A DNA stretch of 64,000 bases from Thalassia testudinum (GCA_037157565.1 JAZHRO010000013.1:119798001-119862000), one strand, 5' to 3'; positions 11,854 to 25,605 are shown, numbered from the stretch's first letter. The notes: generated by a model not told the origin, from the letters alone. Program-made: numbers and translations.

Positions 11854-13216
11854 CTGAAGGCATTAAACTTAGCGCATGTGTTTACACTCTTCTCTCTACG
11901 GAGCTGACTGGATTTTCACGACACTCAGGTGATATTCTGTTTACTTTGCCCTTTTCATGTCTTTATTTTTACAATGAGGACATTGCATCATTTAGGCATG
12001 GGCGGGTGGATAATCCTGAAATCATTATGTTAACTCCGTAGAATTTCTTTTAGTTTCTTATAAAATTTAAAAAAAAAATTGAAAATTTGAAAAAAGATTA
12101 AAAAAAGAAAGAAATTGGGAAAAGAGAACTTAGGCATTTGGAAGTTATTAACTTTAGGAAATGATACAAGAGGACCTAAACACTTAGACTCTTCAGGTCT
12201 TTGGGCTTAATTAGCCCAGGTGTCCACTCGAATGTGGATTTAGTCTCGAGTCCTCGCCAATTAAAATTTATTTTAATTTGGTAAATAATTTGGGATGATA
12301 AGTATGCGATTTATCAACCCACCCTCTAATTTGGGGGGACTTTAAGCCTAAGCATCTACACACATTTTTTTTGCAGTGACTCACTTTCCGGCGGTTCTTA
12401 CGGAAATTGGGTAGCTAATGGACCGACTTGGGTGGTATGGCAGGCAAGTTGTCGGTGGTAACAACTCATCGACTGGTTGTCCAGAGCCCAGCCACAAGAT
12501 CATTTTCATTGTACTACCTTTAGGTAAATCTTAGATCAGGAAAGCCACCTGCTTTAAAAAAAAAAAAGAAAGAGAGAAAAAAAAAGAAAGGAGAAAAATA
12601 AATAAATAAATAAAATAAAATCACACTTCATTGGCCAGTTGTCCAGAGCCCAACTCATAAAATGCACAATAATTCCCAAAACACATAGGGAAGAATCGGG
12701 GAAGTAGAATAAACTAGGGAGATATACACTGTGTTCGCCCTTTTGTTGACCCCATAAATAAAAGTAGGGAGAAAGCTACCGATCGTAAAGATAAACCTTT
12801 AGGCAAGGTCACCTAGGGTCATAGAAACCCGAAGTCCGTCTTAATGGCCGTTTTATGAGTCTATCACTTTATCACAAAGATGCTTAGTACTTAGAGTCCT
12901 TTTCAAGTTTTGAGTGGGTCGGGTAGTCGTAAAAAGTTATTCTGGAACTCTCAAACACCAAAAGTACAAAAAAAAAATTTAGAAAAGAAGGAAAAAAAAA
13001 ATGTATTTTCCCTTTTCAAATAAGGCGAGGACTTGGGCGGTCTACATTCTGGCAGACACCTGGGTACTATTGAGCCTTCGCAGTTTAGAACCTTAGTTGA
13101 AATTTTCTATTGTTAGTAAACAACTTAGGCCTAAGCGATCTAATCCTAATTTTGATTTTATAAATAGCATGTAGTTTAATTTTGCTAGGGACAAGCAAAA
13201 GATAAGCATGGGGATA
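11854..13216 (+). other. B 3' noncoding region with PPT-like block and PPT
   Basis: Starts with 'gctgaaggcattaaact', also found after C's integrase. The 'gaggacattg...aggcatgggcggg' block ends at 12006. Two copies of a GGTTGTCCAGAGCCCA-like unit occur near 12475 and 12637, related to repeats in C's 3' noncoding region (near 16150 and 16364). A/G-rich runs lie at 12065-12115 and 12555-12620. It ends with GCATGGGGATA (13206-13216) against the 3' LTR. Confidence 0.75.
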
Positions 13217-14696
13217 TGATAAACATGTATAAATTCATCGTAAAATGCTTATTTGTGGCAGTTCCTAGGCTTAGCACTGCATATCATGATATAAATATCG
13301 CATAGCATGCATCATTCTGCATTTAGAATAGTTGTTTATATTTTAGGTTAATTAGGTCCTTTCTATGGTCAAGAGAAAAGCGAATTTATTTCAGGGCCTC
13401 GGATGGATGATTAGACTATACGAATCTGATCAAGATGACAATCGGAGACTAACGCCTCTAAAATCGTCCAAATCGGAGTCCCGTAGCATCACATTAAGCC
13501 CGAGGAAGATCAACGACCAGGGGGCAATGTGAAATCCATACGGGTTTCGGATGGAAAATCCGACCGTACGAAAGGATCCGAAGCGACGATCGCAGTCTAA
13601 CATCATGGGAATCATCCCAATCTGAGCACCGTGTTACCCTCTACAAAAGAAAAAAGAATGGACGACCGAGGTGGAACCACGTGGCACCATCCAGGCCACC
13701 CAACGTCAGCCAGCAGCAGCAGTGCACACGCACAGCCGCAGCCGCACGCAGTGCACCGTGCGCAGTAGTAGCGCAGCGCATGCCGCACGCGTGCACGAGG
13801 CACGGGGCGCACAAGGCACGTGATGCGCGCCAACGGGGCGAGTGCGGATCTTCAGCGATGCACCTTTAGTGACGCTTGCAGTTGTCACTAATGATTAGCG
13901 CACTCCAGCAAGTGGATTTGAAGGGTGGATCTTCAGCGACAGCTGCAGCGACGTTTATGGACGTCAATAATGACCCAGAAGTGAATTTGTTCTTCCTCCA
14001 CTATAAAAGGACCTACCCACCACCATTCCAAACCATCTCTTCCTTTCTTCCTCTCACCACCTCTAAGGCTCTAAAGAGAGCTTGTCCCAAGCCTGGGATG
14101 CTCCTCTAGAGTAGAAATCAAATAGTTTTCCGTCCTCTCACCCCCCTTCGTGGAGCATCCCGTGGCCATCCTCTCACCGCCCTTCAGGAAGAAGATTGTC
14201 GCCGCGACATCATCCTGCCCCATCCTCTATCCCCTGGCTCAGTCCTCCTTTGTCCCGCTCCTCACCACCTTCCTCCAGGAGACGTCAGAGCAAGTCATCC
14301 TTCGAGCAACCGTCGAGGGGGATTTCTCTCACCTCATTCTATCTTTTTATGCTTTCATAGTGTAGATTTTTCCTACTTTCGTAGTGTAACAAACAATTCT
14401 TGATGAATAAATGATTGTTTCTCTCTCTCTCTCTCTCCCTCTCTTTTTTTTATATTTACAAGTAGATTAGCTAGATAGGCATTTGTCGATCTGATCTCTT
14501 GCTTCCTAAAAATACCAAAAAAATTAGAAAAGATAAAAACGACCAAGAACAAATAAAATCGAAGCATGATTTTCAATTAAAGTAAACGTCGCCTCCCTGT
14601 GTTCGATATAAATTTTATTTGACCGACGTGTTTTTCAACTACGACGAGGGGTTACTTGTAACCCCGATTTCTAAACACGTGAAACACGCGCGACCA
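13217..14696 (+). repeat. 3' LTR of element B
   Basis: 1480 bp, TGATAAACAT to GCGCGACCA, matching 7434-8887 with scattered mostly transitional differences and one ~45-bp segment absent from the 5' copy. TATA box at 14001-14010. Followed by duplication TCTGA (14697-14701). Confidence 0.92.
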
Positions 14697-14701
14697 TCTG
14701 A

Positions 14702-15582
14702 TCGCGAGATCAGACGGCCTAAAATCAATCTCACCCGTGCCTTCATCGCACCTCATCATGTACCTACGTGCAATCGGGTGTTCAAACAAGTGTCAATCGC
14801 ACGTGCGTGATCCACATGCTTTGTTGATGCCACGTCACCACTCCTTGCTCGCACGATCGCCATCTGACAGTCAAATCGAACCGCTCTCGGACCCGCGCCT
14901 TGATTTGAGGCACGCAAGGACTCGAAGGCATGTTGCAAAGTTGCACGTGGAGGCATTCTCCATTGCGCTATCTTCGTGGATTGGCGTGGAGATGGTTTAA
15001 CCGTTACGCCATCTCAGTTGTTGGATCAAGATCCAACAGCTGAGATCTCGCCTCGTCTGTGCCTTTAGAAGCTAAGAAGAGATGCTGCTATCGATTTGGA
15101 TGACTATGTTGGTGCCACATGGTGCCATCATGGCCGTCCATCTTCTGTGTCTTGTAGATGGTGCAATGGATGTCGGATTGGATTGATTTTTGCATCATTG
15201 GGTTGCAATCCTCAATCTGAACCCATCCATGTAGTCGGATTTATCATCTGATGTATGGATTTGCACCATCTTGGCTCCTTGACCTCTAATCTTTCTCGGA
15301 CTGCATCTGATGCTACGGATGTTCGATCGAAGCGATCTTGTAGTCGTTGAACTCCAATCGTCGCCCTGATCAAATCTGTAAGATTAGATCTTCAATCCAA
15401 GGCCTCGATTAAATATTGCTTGTCCTTGACCACCAAAAAGAGTAAATTACTATATAATTTATACACTTTGACCTAAATGCATGATGATGCATGTTATGCA
15501 ATATTTACAATGTATGATGCTTCTACGACTCTAAGAACATGCATAAATAGACATTTTAGGCTATTCAGATGCATACACATCA
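14702..15582 (-). repeat. 3' LTR of C, second piece
   Basis: Continues the LTR interrupted at 7433; matches 46725-47608. On the minus strand the LTR starts TGATGTGTATGC at 15582. It contains an inverted repeat at 15011-15046 with 17-bp arms (one mismatch) around GGATC-AA-GATCC, and a partial U3 palindrome around 15113-15132. Confidence 0.92.
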
Positions 15583-16986
15583 CACCCCCATGCCTATCTT
15601 TTGCTAGTCCCTAGCAAAAACTATATGTTATTTATAAAATAATTAGGATTTGATTTCTTGGGCAAAAGTTATTCTTCAACACTAGGAGATTTTTACTAAG
15701 GACCTGAACTACAGAGACACAACAGCGCCTAGGTGTCTACCAAAATGTAGACCATCTCAAGCCCTTGCCTTATTCAAAGAAGGATCTTTTTCTTCTTTTC
15801 TTCTTTTCTAATTTTTTTTTCTAAGTTTAGGGTCTTGGAGCAGCTTTCTACAACCACTCAACCCACCCAAGACTTGAAGAGAATCCTAAGTTCTAAGCAT
15901 CTTTATTTGTGAAATGTGATAGACTCACTGATCGACGATTAGAACGGACTTCGGGTTTCTATGCCTCTAGGTGACCTTAAAAAGGAATTCTACCTAAAGG
16001 TGTATCTATTCGACCGGTAGGTTTCTCCCTACTTTTATTTTTATAGGGTCAACACAAGGGTGAACCCAGTATATATCTCCCTGGCTTATTCCACTTCTCC
16101 GCTTCTTCCTAAGTGTTTTGGAATTATATGAGCATTTCTTAAGCTGGGATCTAGACAACCTACCAATGGGTTGTTACCTACAGTAACATGCCAGCCATAC
16201 ACGTGCGATGAAGCGTGGCTTATTTATTTTTCTTTTCTTTACTCCTTTTCTATTTTACTTTTTCCTTTTGAACTTTTTTTTCTCTTGTCTTTCTTTAAGT
16301 AGGTGGCTTCCCTGATCTAAGATTTACCTAAAGGCAGTAGGAAAAGAATGGTTGTTTGACTGGGCTCTAGACAACCTACCAATGGGCTGTTACCCACGAT
16401 AATTTGCTAGCCATACCACCCTAGAAGGTTCCTTAACTACCCAATTTCTGTTAAAACCTCCGAAAAGCGAGTCAGTGCAAATAGTGTATAGATGCTTAAA
16501 CTTAAAATCTCCTCAAATTAGAGGGCGAGTTGATAAGTTGTGTACTTATCGCCCCAGCTTATTTAACCAATTTGAAATAAATTCAAAATGTCAAGGACTC
16601 GATAAACAAATCCATATTTTAGTGGACACCCAAACTGATTCAGCCTGAAGACCTAAAGGGTCTAAGTGTTTAAATCCTACTATATTATTCCCTAAGGTTG
16701 AAAATTCCTAATGCCCGATTATTCTTTCCTAATTCATTTTTTTTAAATAAAGAGAAAAATAAGTAGAATTTAGAAGATTCCACAGAGCTGACAAAATGAT
16801 TCAGAAATGAATCCACCCCTCCATGCCTAGCTGATGCAATGTCCTTATTGAAAATAAAATGCATGAGAAGCAGGGTAGAATGAAGAAAATATCACCTATA
16901 TTCCATGATGCTTGGGTCACCTCTGAGTCATACTGTACAAGTGCTGAGTTTAATGCCATCAGATAGGCGAAGTCCAGCCAAAGAAG
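15583..16986 (-). other. C 3' noncoding region with PPT (15583-15595) and second PPT-like motif (16813-16828)
   Basis: The minus strand has AGGCATGGGGGTG directly before the LTR. A second AGGCATGGAGGGG lies just after the integrase gene, following 'aaggacattgcat'. Between them are two copies of a unit around ACAACCTACCAATGGG (near 16159 and 16371). No ORF worth naming. Confidence 0.8.
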
Positions 16987-18374
16987 TCACATTAAGGTTA
17001 AAGCAACCTTATTGAAGATGGGTTCTGGAATAACACGGTCAACATAAGGTTTCAGACGTTGTCTGTTGACCTTAAAAGAATTACCTGTCTTTGGGTCAGA
17101 GATCTCAACGGCTCCATTGGGAAATATTCGATCGATGATGAATGGGCCATCCAACTTTGACCTAAGCTTCCCGAGAAAGAGCTTAAGTCAAGAATCAAAG
17201 AGCCAGACCTTCTGGTTTGGCTCAAAGCTCTTGCGGGAAATCAGTTGGTCGTGAAGAGCTTTGGTCGGAGTCTTATAGATCTTAGCATTCCCATACGCAT
17301 CATTTCTAAGCTCGTCCAACTTAGATAGTTGGAGCTTCCTAGTCTTTCTGGCTAAACTTAAATCAAAGTTGCATTTCTTGATTGCCCAGAATGCCCGATG
17401 TTCAATCTCTACGGGTAAATGGCACGCCTTTCCATACACCAGACGAAACGATGACATGGCAATAGGCATTTTGTATGCCATACGGTAGGCTCAAAGAGAG
17501 TCCTCAAGGTTTTGAGTCCAATCTTTTCGATCAGGCCTAACTATCTTTTGCAGGATGTTCTTAATCTCCTAATTGGAGATCTCGGCCTGTTCATTCATCT
17601 GAGGGTGGTAAGGTGTGGAGATTCTATTATTTACCCCGTAGTTTTCCAGTAAACTACGAAACTGGGCATTTGTGAAGTGAGTACCACCATCACTAATGAT
17701 GGTCCTCGGAATCCTGAACCGACTGAAGATGTTCTTTTTGACAAAATCCATAACCACTTTGTGGTCATTGGTTTGGGTGGGAATAGCCTCAATCCACTTA
17801 GACACGTAATCAACAGCAACGAGAATGTACTGGTGTCCAAATGAAGGGAGGAAGGATCCTATGAAATCGATGCCCCAAACATCAAAAATTTCAATAGGAA
17901 GGATTCGGCTTAGAGGCATCATATCTCTCTTGGTTATGCTCCCAAGTGCTTGGCATTGGGAACACAAGCTCGAGAATTCCTGGGCATCCTTGAATAAAAA
18001 CGGCCAATAGAATCCAGATTGAAGTATTTTTGCAACTGTCTTTTTCCTAGAGAAATGTCCACCACACGCAGATGCATGGCAAAACTCAAGTATGCTTTGA
18101 AACTCATTCTCCAGTACACATCGGGGAATAATCTGATCAGAGCCGATGCGATACAGTTCAGGGTCATCCCAGAAGTAATATTTGGCTTCAGGTTTGAGTA
18201 TATCCATTGTTGCTTGGTCCAATCCTGGAGGATTTGACCAACAGACAAATAATTTACTATGTCTGCAAACCAAGAGGTTTGGACACCTAAAATCGCCAGA
18301 ATAGTCTCATTCAGAAAAGTATCAATAATCGGAATATCTGGATGAGAAGAATCACTTAGAAGCATCGAAGGATG
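16987..18374 (-). pseudogene. Integrase region of element C pol (broken)
   Basis: Reads leftward from DHPSMLLSDSS (the equivalent of the DHLSRL that ends RNase H) through WFADIVNYLSVG, a zinc-binding region (CHASACGGHFSRKKT ... LCSQCQ), the catalytic core (DVWGIDFIGSF, IISDGGTHF, Glu in EQAEISN) and the C-terminal region ending at the stop 16987-16989 ([15 protein letters not shown]). All three catalytic acidic residues survive. Stops or frameshifts occur near 17190, 17490 and 17570. Its upstream junction at 18374 is the insertion point of solo LTR I; the RNase H half of the protein resumes at 23902. Confidence 0.9.
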
Positions 18375-18379
18375 ATCTG

Positions 18380-21300
18380 TGATGCGTGGCTTTACACTCA
18401 ACTCAGTAATTAAGTTAATTTCACTTAATTAAGAGTAGAAAAAGTCACTTAGGTTAACTCGAAATTGTGTCGATTGTGTAGTATAGCATCGAATTAACCT
18501 AACATTTTAGAAATTTTTACTAGTTGAGTCCAGGTCGTTCACTGGGAGGTATAATTTTTTCTGAATTCACCAATTTTCTTTTATTTTCCTTTCAAGTTTT
18601 GGAGGTATAATTAGGTTGATTATAAAAGCATGAATTTTGTCAAATGATTTAAACCATAAAAAATATACAAAATTCCATATGAAAAACATATTTACTCAAA
18701 ATGATCTACTTTATTAACAAGTAAACATGCTAGTTTTTCAATTTTATTTCAAAAGAAATTAAGGCAATAAAAGTTGTTCTATTAAAACATGCCTTTTTAC
18801 AATTAAAACAAATTCAAAAAGAAATTAAAGAAATACAACTCATTTCTTCAGCCTCTCTCTTCCTCTTTCTTTCTTTTATATTTATTTACCCTTTATCATT
18901 TACTCTCTTGAACTCTCTTCTTTTTCTTCTCCTGTTCTGTTCCTGCCTCTTCTTCTCTTCCCTTAGTCTTCTCCTTCCTTAGTACCTTAGTAGTGCCTGT
19001 GCTCCTTTGTTTAGCTGCTGCCTTCTCAACACTTAACTTTAGCTTTTAATACTTAGCCATCAGCTTCTCTGCTTCTCTTTTCTTTTCCTTTAATCCTTCA
19101 GTTGAATCGAGTTTTTTTTACTTTTTAACCAAAAATTATTTTATTTACTGTGAGGTCCTTTCAAGGATACACAGCACCCTGAGATCAGGGTGGGACCATA
19201 CCTTACTCAGTCCTCTACTAATATCAATTAGGTTCGATTTCGGTTTATTTCATTCGATTCATACTTTCAAGCCAATCCGGCTCAACCAGCCTCCCAGGCC
19301 TTGCCCTCCCAGGGCACACACGCCCACACACACATATACACATGCTCAGATAGGTTCAGAATGCTCAGATCAATAATCGGTGCGCCAAGCACTAACGACT
19401 GAAGGGCCAGGATAACAAATTACTTTCGTTCCCATGCGCGCGCTCAGAGACTAACGATGTGGGACTATCTTAACCCCTTCCAGACCCAACTTCAATCGAT
19501 CATAACTTCCTGCTCAGAGCTCCAAATCAAATGATTTAAAGTTTGTTGGAAAGCTCTAAGATAGATCTACACAATTGCAGGGTCAATTTAAGGTTTAGAG
19601 GATGTTTTCCTCTTCAATTTGAAGAGTAAAATTAGGGGTTCCTACGTGTTATTTATTGCCTGGAAATGAAAATTAATGTCATAGAGTCCTCAAATGAACT
19701 CTTCTCTCTCATTTAAAGGTCTATACAGGTTCTACAAATTATTCCGCATCTACTAGAGTAAGATTTAAGCTCACAAGACCTTCAGAAAGCGTACAGAAGG
19801 TTGAAGCCTCTCTGAAAGCTTCAGAGATCGAATTTTCAGACTTGAAATGGATGAACAGACACTTAAAAATGTTTCTAATTGATTTAAACAAATTCTAAAG
19901 GTTGTAACATATTGATCTAGACAAGATTCAAGTTCAAAACTCAACAAAATGATACTACTGTTAGTTTGGGTTCGAAAATAACCTAAATTAACAGGATTTA
20001 AATTCTCACTAAATTATTCATCTGAGCTCACTTTAATCACTCTAAAACCATCCAACAAGATCCCAGAAACAACTTAATCGCATCAATTCCTCAGATTGAA
20101 CTCAGAACTCCATAATCAGACTTAGTTTGACTGTGAAGGCACAAAAATTTGACTTTCTGTTCAAAGCCTTCTCTCAAGAAATCAAAGCCTTGAATAGAAT
20201 CTTCTCAACCTCAAAAGCTCATTCAGATTCTCAGATAAGTGTTCTGACCAAGATTTCTAGGGTGTCAGGCTCGCCGCCTGAACTTCAAAATGACTTTGTT
20301 CTTCAGAGGAATCTAAGAGTTGTGACAGTGATTGGATCACAAAAATGAACCCAAGGAACAACAATGATGCTTCCAGACTTCTTAAACAGGACTAAAACCT
20401 ATCTATCACTCATCTCCAACTCTGCTGGAGTTGGAGAAGATGAACTTCAATCTTCGACTCCAGACACTAAATCTTCAAACAAATATCCTCAAATTAATTA
20501 GTGATCAAATTTGAATCATTCTGGAGCTTCTCAACAAATACTAAAGGCTGAAGCTCAAGAATGGCTCGTCGGAGCTTGCCGAAGCTCTGGTGAGTCTAGA
20601 AAATGTGAAAAGTGTGCACAGGTTGTTTAAAATTGCCATATTTGATCTAAAAAGGGTTCTAAGGTTGCAAAGAACCTCAGAATCACATTTAATTCTTCAT
20701 TATTTCATTAGAGTTAAGATTTGACAGTAAAATTCATTTTGTAAAGGATCTGAGTGGTTAAAGCTCAGGACCTATTTTACCACTCAATTGAGTGGTTAAA
20801 ACAAGTCAACAAGTGTTTATATTCATAAATATATAATTAATTTAGGATTTGAACTGCTCCTGAGCTGCCATTGACAGTGAGCTCAAGAATTTAATTAAAT
20901 TTGGGTGTTTAATTTATATGTTATATTTATATGTATTATAGTGTCGATTAGGGTCCATAAGTGATGGATAGGTGATGATAGACCCAATGAAGGTGATCTA
21001 AGCCCACTACTGTCACCATGGACAGTGACAGTAGTCGGTGGAGGTGAAATGTGAATTAGGCGATTAGGTGATCAATTAAGCGATTAAGTGGTTGGAAATG
21101 ATCATGGAAGTTAAAGAAAGGTGGACAGCGATTTCAAAAGATGAAATTAAGGCTCTGGCGAGCTCAAGGAGTTCACCAAAGTCGGAGAAGATGACACTGA
21201 AATTCAAAAATTACTCTAATCTAACTACCTAAACTAACTAACTAAGCTAACCTACTCCTACTCCTAATCTACTGTTACCTGGACGAAGGGGTCAATAGGG

Positions 21301-23901
21301 TTCCGCCGAAGTCTCATGGCGGACGACGAAATCAGAGGGTGAAAAGAAGAATCTCCGATGGGCGAAAGTGAGGTGAAGCAGAGGATTCCTTGGGTCAGCG
21401 CCTATGTCAGAGACGTGGCAGACCACAGCGGATCTCCTCGGCTAGTCAAGATGGATGAAGGAAGTTGGAAAGTGAGATGGGAAGTCGTCGGAGTTGCAGA
21501 CGAATAGCCTATTGGGTCAGCTCAGTGTTAGAAGAGGGAAGGGAGCCAACTGATGAATCCATTAAAATGGGCTAATATTAAGCCTAAGAATATTTAATCG
21601 TATAGTTTAGGTGTGTTAATAATGGCAATTAAGCTATAGAATATTTGTACACCTTATGATTTAAGTTTATAACATTCTATAACTTAATTATTTTGTTATT
21701 TTTATGTGCAGGTACTAAAATGCAGAAAGAACAAGGGTGGGGGGATAATTTCCCCAAACAGCCAATTCTTTCCCCCCTTCCCCACCGGACATTGGGGCAA
21801 TCTTCTCCAACGCTCGCCGGCCAAAAATAGAAAGGGATTTGCAAATCCCTAGATTGGCGCATGGAGGGAGAGAGAGGACTTAAAAAGAGAAGAGGCGACG
21901 TGCACAAGAGAGAAATCTTCCCCCTGCGGGGAACGGCTCTCTCTTCTCCACTGTGGAGAGGGAGAGCACTATGCCGCTCCTTCTCTACCTCAAGAAGTAG
22001 CACCGAGCGCCTCTCCCTTGCTGCACGCCTTCACCAACTGCCCACACCAGCCGTCCCTGCAGCACCACACCATCAGCCCTCACTTCCTTCTTCCAGTGCC
22101 TACCGCTCTGCCTTCAAGCACCCGCAGGCGCTGCGTCTTCATCCTGCCAGGCCGTGCCCTCATCCTCCCTTCTAGCCATCCTTGAAGCACGCCTCAACGC
22201 TGCGCACCCGCACCCGCAGGTGCTGCATAGCAACTTCACGCACCCCCTGCAAAGTGCCATCCCGCCTTCGCAACAGCCCGCAGGCACTCTCAATCGCGTG
22301 CCACTCCTCCCTGCAGAAGGCGCTCACGCGCTCTCTGCCTGCACGCCTGCAAGCGCGCTCCACTGCCCATCTGCGACCGCAGCCTGCAAGCGCCTGCCCG
22401 TGCACCAGCGCTTGTGCGTAAGCCCGCACGCCATAGCCACAGGCAACACTGCAGCAGCTACGCCTTCTTTGTCAACAGGCCGGAGCTCCGGCCACCTCCG
22501 CCACCGCTGCTGCCACCGTCGGAAAGCTCTTGACCTTGCCATCTTCTTGAGCCCTGCATCGACCCCCGCGGTTCTCTCTCTCTCTCGCGAGGAAGAGAGA
22601 GGAAGAAATCTCTGTTTCCATCTAAATTAGAAATTACATTCAATGCCATTGCCACCAATTTCATTTTTTTATTATTATTATATTGTGACAGAATTGCATT
22701 CAAGCACTCACAGTTCTTTCTAATTGCATGGCATTAATATTGGCTAGTTTAAATATTGATTTTGGACTTGATTTAAGTACTAATTGTCTTTAGTACACAT
22801 CACGTGAAAATTGCACTAATTCATCCTAAATTTACTAAGGATTTTTGTGAGGGAAAACTGTACTTACACCCTTAACTTTTTAGGTTATTGCAAATCTACT
22901 TTCCTTTACATTTTAAGTCCAATTTGAAAAGGAATTTCGCACTATCCGAAATAACATTAAATAATTAAGTATTGATTACATCATTGCCTCCTTGTGGACA
23001 CGACCCACTCTTCTACGAGTGGTTATTTTCATTATTTTTTATTAGTCGATTTTTCCACCACTTAAATACTATAATGCTAAGCGAAAAGTCGACCGTCACC
23101 AACTTGAGTAAAATCAGAGGGGTGAGGGGGTATTTATAGTAGTTGGTGGCGAAGAGAATGGCAGGGTCTGGCCGAAGAAGGAGCTTGAGGAGCTTAACCT
23201 CTGGCGTCGTTTCCGACGATGGTGAGGTTATCTCCCACTGAAAGATAGGATTTTCGGTTAATCCAGACCGGTGGATGAAGAGGAGGTGGTGAGCGCAAGC
23301 TGCAAGAGCTTGGACAAAGACGGATGATGTCGGTAGGGCGGTAACCGCGCGGTGGCGTGACTCTCCGTCGCCAGCTGTTCATTCGGCTGAAGAATAAGAA
23401 GAAGAGGGAAAGGGACTTAAATGTAATAAAACTTAAGGACTTGTGTGAGAAATAAGGACCCGATTGTAATGAGTTTTAAGGACCAAAATGTAAAGTCAGG
23501 TTTTAAAGGTTTATTTTAACTTAGATCTTTTTCAACTTTTTATATATGTTAGTAAATAAGGTAAATATTATGTTTTCACCTTGAATTTACATTTTTGACC
23601 TTTTTAGATTAATTTATTAGATTAAGTAAAATCACTTAAGTTATTATATACTTAAGTTTTCATTAAGTTTAAGTTAACTTATTAATTAAGGGAATGATTA
23701 ATAGGATTTTGAGTCCAATTATTAACCGGATTATTAATAATGTTAATTGAATGATAAAATGTCATTTTAAACTTATTTTAAGGTCCTTTACTAAATATCC
23801 CTTATTCTATGATTAACCCTTATATATTCATAATCTTAGCTAATTAACTAGGAAGACTAGTTAATTCGGGGTAATTAGAGATCATGATGAATCTCTCATC
23901 A
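18380..23901 (-). repeat. Giant solo LTR I (about 3.97 kb without nested J)
   Basis: Minus-strand ends are TGATGAGAGATTC and ...CACGCATCA, flanked by perfect ATCTG duplications (18375-18379, 23902-23906). They sit exactly where C's pol is interrupted between the residues matching AD and H of the ADH(L/P)S motif. It holds no gag, pol, PBS or PPT. A minus-strand TATA box (CTATAAAT, 23131-23138) and a U5-like end ('acctcccagtgaacgacctgg', near 18535-18560) mark it as one LTR rather than a whole element. LTRs of about 4 kb are known in the Tat/Ogre lineage; assignment to it is inference. ORFs inside it are not supported. Confidence 0.8.
21551..23098 (+). repeat. Solo LTR J (A-related family) inside I
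   Basis: 1548 bp from TGATGAATCC to GTCGACCGTCA with perfect duplications CCAAC (21546-21550, 23099-23103). Its end shares 'attagtcgatttttccacca' plus the 'gcgaaa..tcgacc' block with element A's LTR, so it belongs to a related family. It lies about 30 bp downstream of I's TATA box. The CG-rich middle (22000-22600) has overlapping open frames on both strands that look like composition artefacts. Confidence 0.9.
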
Positions 23902-25605
23902 ATCTGCCACCACTTCTGTGCTTCAGATTTATGTTTGATTTCAAGATTGAATTCTTGAAGCAGAAGAATCCATCGAATGAGCTGGGGTTTAGCATCCCTT
24001 TTGGCCAAGAGATATCTCAAGGCTGAGTGGTCGGTGAAAATTATGACGTGAGACCCTAAGAGATAAGCCCTGAATTTTTTTAAAGTAAATACTATAACTA
24101 GCAATTCCTTCCCAATAACAGTGTAATTCCTTTGGGTCTCATCCAGAGTTTTACTAGCGTAGTAAATGACAGAGAGCTTTCTGTCGATCTTTTGACCCAA
24201 AACAGCCCTGACAACATAATCAGAAGTGTCGGTCATGACCTCAAATGGGGTTGCCCAGACCGGTGGTTGCAACACCTAAGCACAAGTGACTGCCATTTTA
24301 AGAAAATCGAATGACTTGCGGCAAGATTCATTGAAATCAAATGGCATATCTTTGGCAAGAAAGTTGCTCAAAGGGCGAGCAACCTTAGAGAAGTCCTTGA
24401 CGAACCTCCTATAGAATCCCACATGACCGAGAAATGATCAAATTTGTTTGACATATGTAGGAGGAGGAAGTTTAGAAATAGCCTCAACCTTAGTTTTGTC
24501 AAATTCAATTCCCCGTTCGGAGATTACATGACCCAAGACGATACCTTCCTGTGCCATGAAATGGTTCTTTTCCCAGCTAAGGACCAATCTTGTTTTGATG
24601 CATATTTTAAGGATCAATTCGAGATTAGTCAGGCAAGATTCAAATGAGTCCAAAAATGGAGAAATCGTCCATGAAAACTTCCATAAATTCTCCCACCATG
24701 TCAGAAAAAATGGCTAGCATGCACATTTGAAAAATTGCAGGTGCATTACAAAGCCCAAATGGCATTCTACGGAAAGCAAAGGTTCCATAGGGACAAGTGA
24801 AAGTCATCTTTTCCTGATCCTTGGGATGGATAGGGACTTGATTGTATCCCAAGTAACCATCCAAGAAATAGAAGTACTTTTGCCCGGCTAATCTTTCAAG
24901 GATCTGATTGATGAAGGGTAGAGGGAAATGATCCTTTATGGTGGCTGTGTTCAGTTTCCTATAATCGATACAGACTCTCCAGGAGGAAGCTGAACGAGTT
25001 GTGACAGATTCTCCTTTCTCATTAGTCATAATAGAAATCACAACTTTCTTGGGAACAACTTGCACGGGACTTACCCATGGACTATCCAAGATCAGATAGA
25101 TGATTCCTGCATTGAGCCACTTAATTATTTCTTTCTTGACCACTTCTCGCATATTAGGGTTTAATCTCCTCTGCATCTGACAAGAAGGGCGGGATCCATC
25201 TTCCATGAAAATTTTATGATTGTAGTAAGATGCCTCAATCCCCTTAAGGTCATGGATGGTCCAACCAATTGCCTCTTTATGTTCATTTAAGACCTTGATC
25301 AGTTTTATCTCCCGTTCCGTAGTCAATTTAGAACTGATAATCATAGCAAGCATCTTCTTAGGTCCTAAAAATTGATATTTCAAACTCTCAGGCAATGGTT
25401 TCAGTTCGAGCTGGGGCGAGTCTAAGATGGAAGGTAAGGAAGATGCTAATGAAGATTCATCAGGAAGATCGAGAGGAAGAGGTTGAAAGGGAACAAAATC
25501 AGCAACCTCTTCAAAATGTTGCGAGTTTGCCATGAAGGGTTGTAGGTTGGGTTCATTTGGTGCAGGAAGAACTCTCAATAGTAGATACAGGCATACATTT
25601 CTCAA
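23902..25605 (-). pseudogene. RT and RNase H of element C pol (broken)
   Basis: Reads leftward. RT with CIDYRKLNTATIKDHFPLPF, FAFRRMPFGLCNAP and the catalytic FMDDFS (25605-24640), then the thumb and connection (LVLSWEKNHFMAQEGIVLGH, 24653-24438) and RNase H (DTSDYVVRAVLGQ, GKELLVIVF, FTDHSALRYL; 24275-23844). Breaks lie at the RT/thumb junction near 24640 and around 24276-24437, with a 1-nt loss near 23930 just before the I insertion. RNase H's first catalytic motif reads DTSD rather than DASD, the catalytic Asp retained. It joins the protease frame upstream across degenerate sequence. Confidence 0.9.

Larger units (their letters stand above)
7434..14696 (+). mobile_element. Non-autonomous Athila-related LTR element B
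   Basis: LTRs 7434-8887 and 13217-14696 begin TGATAAACA and end GCGACCA or CTCGACCA. Target duplications are TCCGA (7429-7433) and TCTGA (14697-14701), one transition apart. The internal 4.3 kb has a PBS, a leader similar to that of C, one ORF unlike gag or pol, a 3' noncoding region with the PPT-like block, and a PPT. No protease, RT, RNase H or integrase homology was seen. LTR divergence, a few percent in the stretches compared, makes it older than A. Confidence 0.92.

Noticed and set aside
22154..22630. 158-codon plus-strand frame and overlapping frames in solo LTR J
   Set aside because: CG-rich LTR composition with open frames on both strands; no domain.
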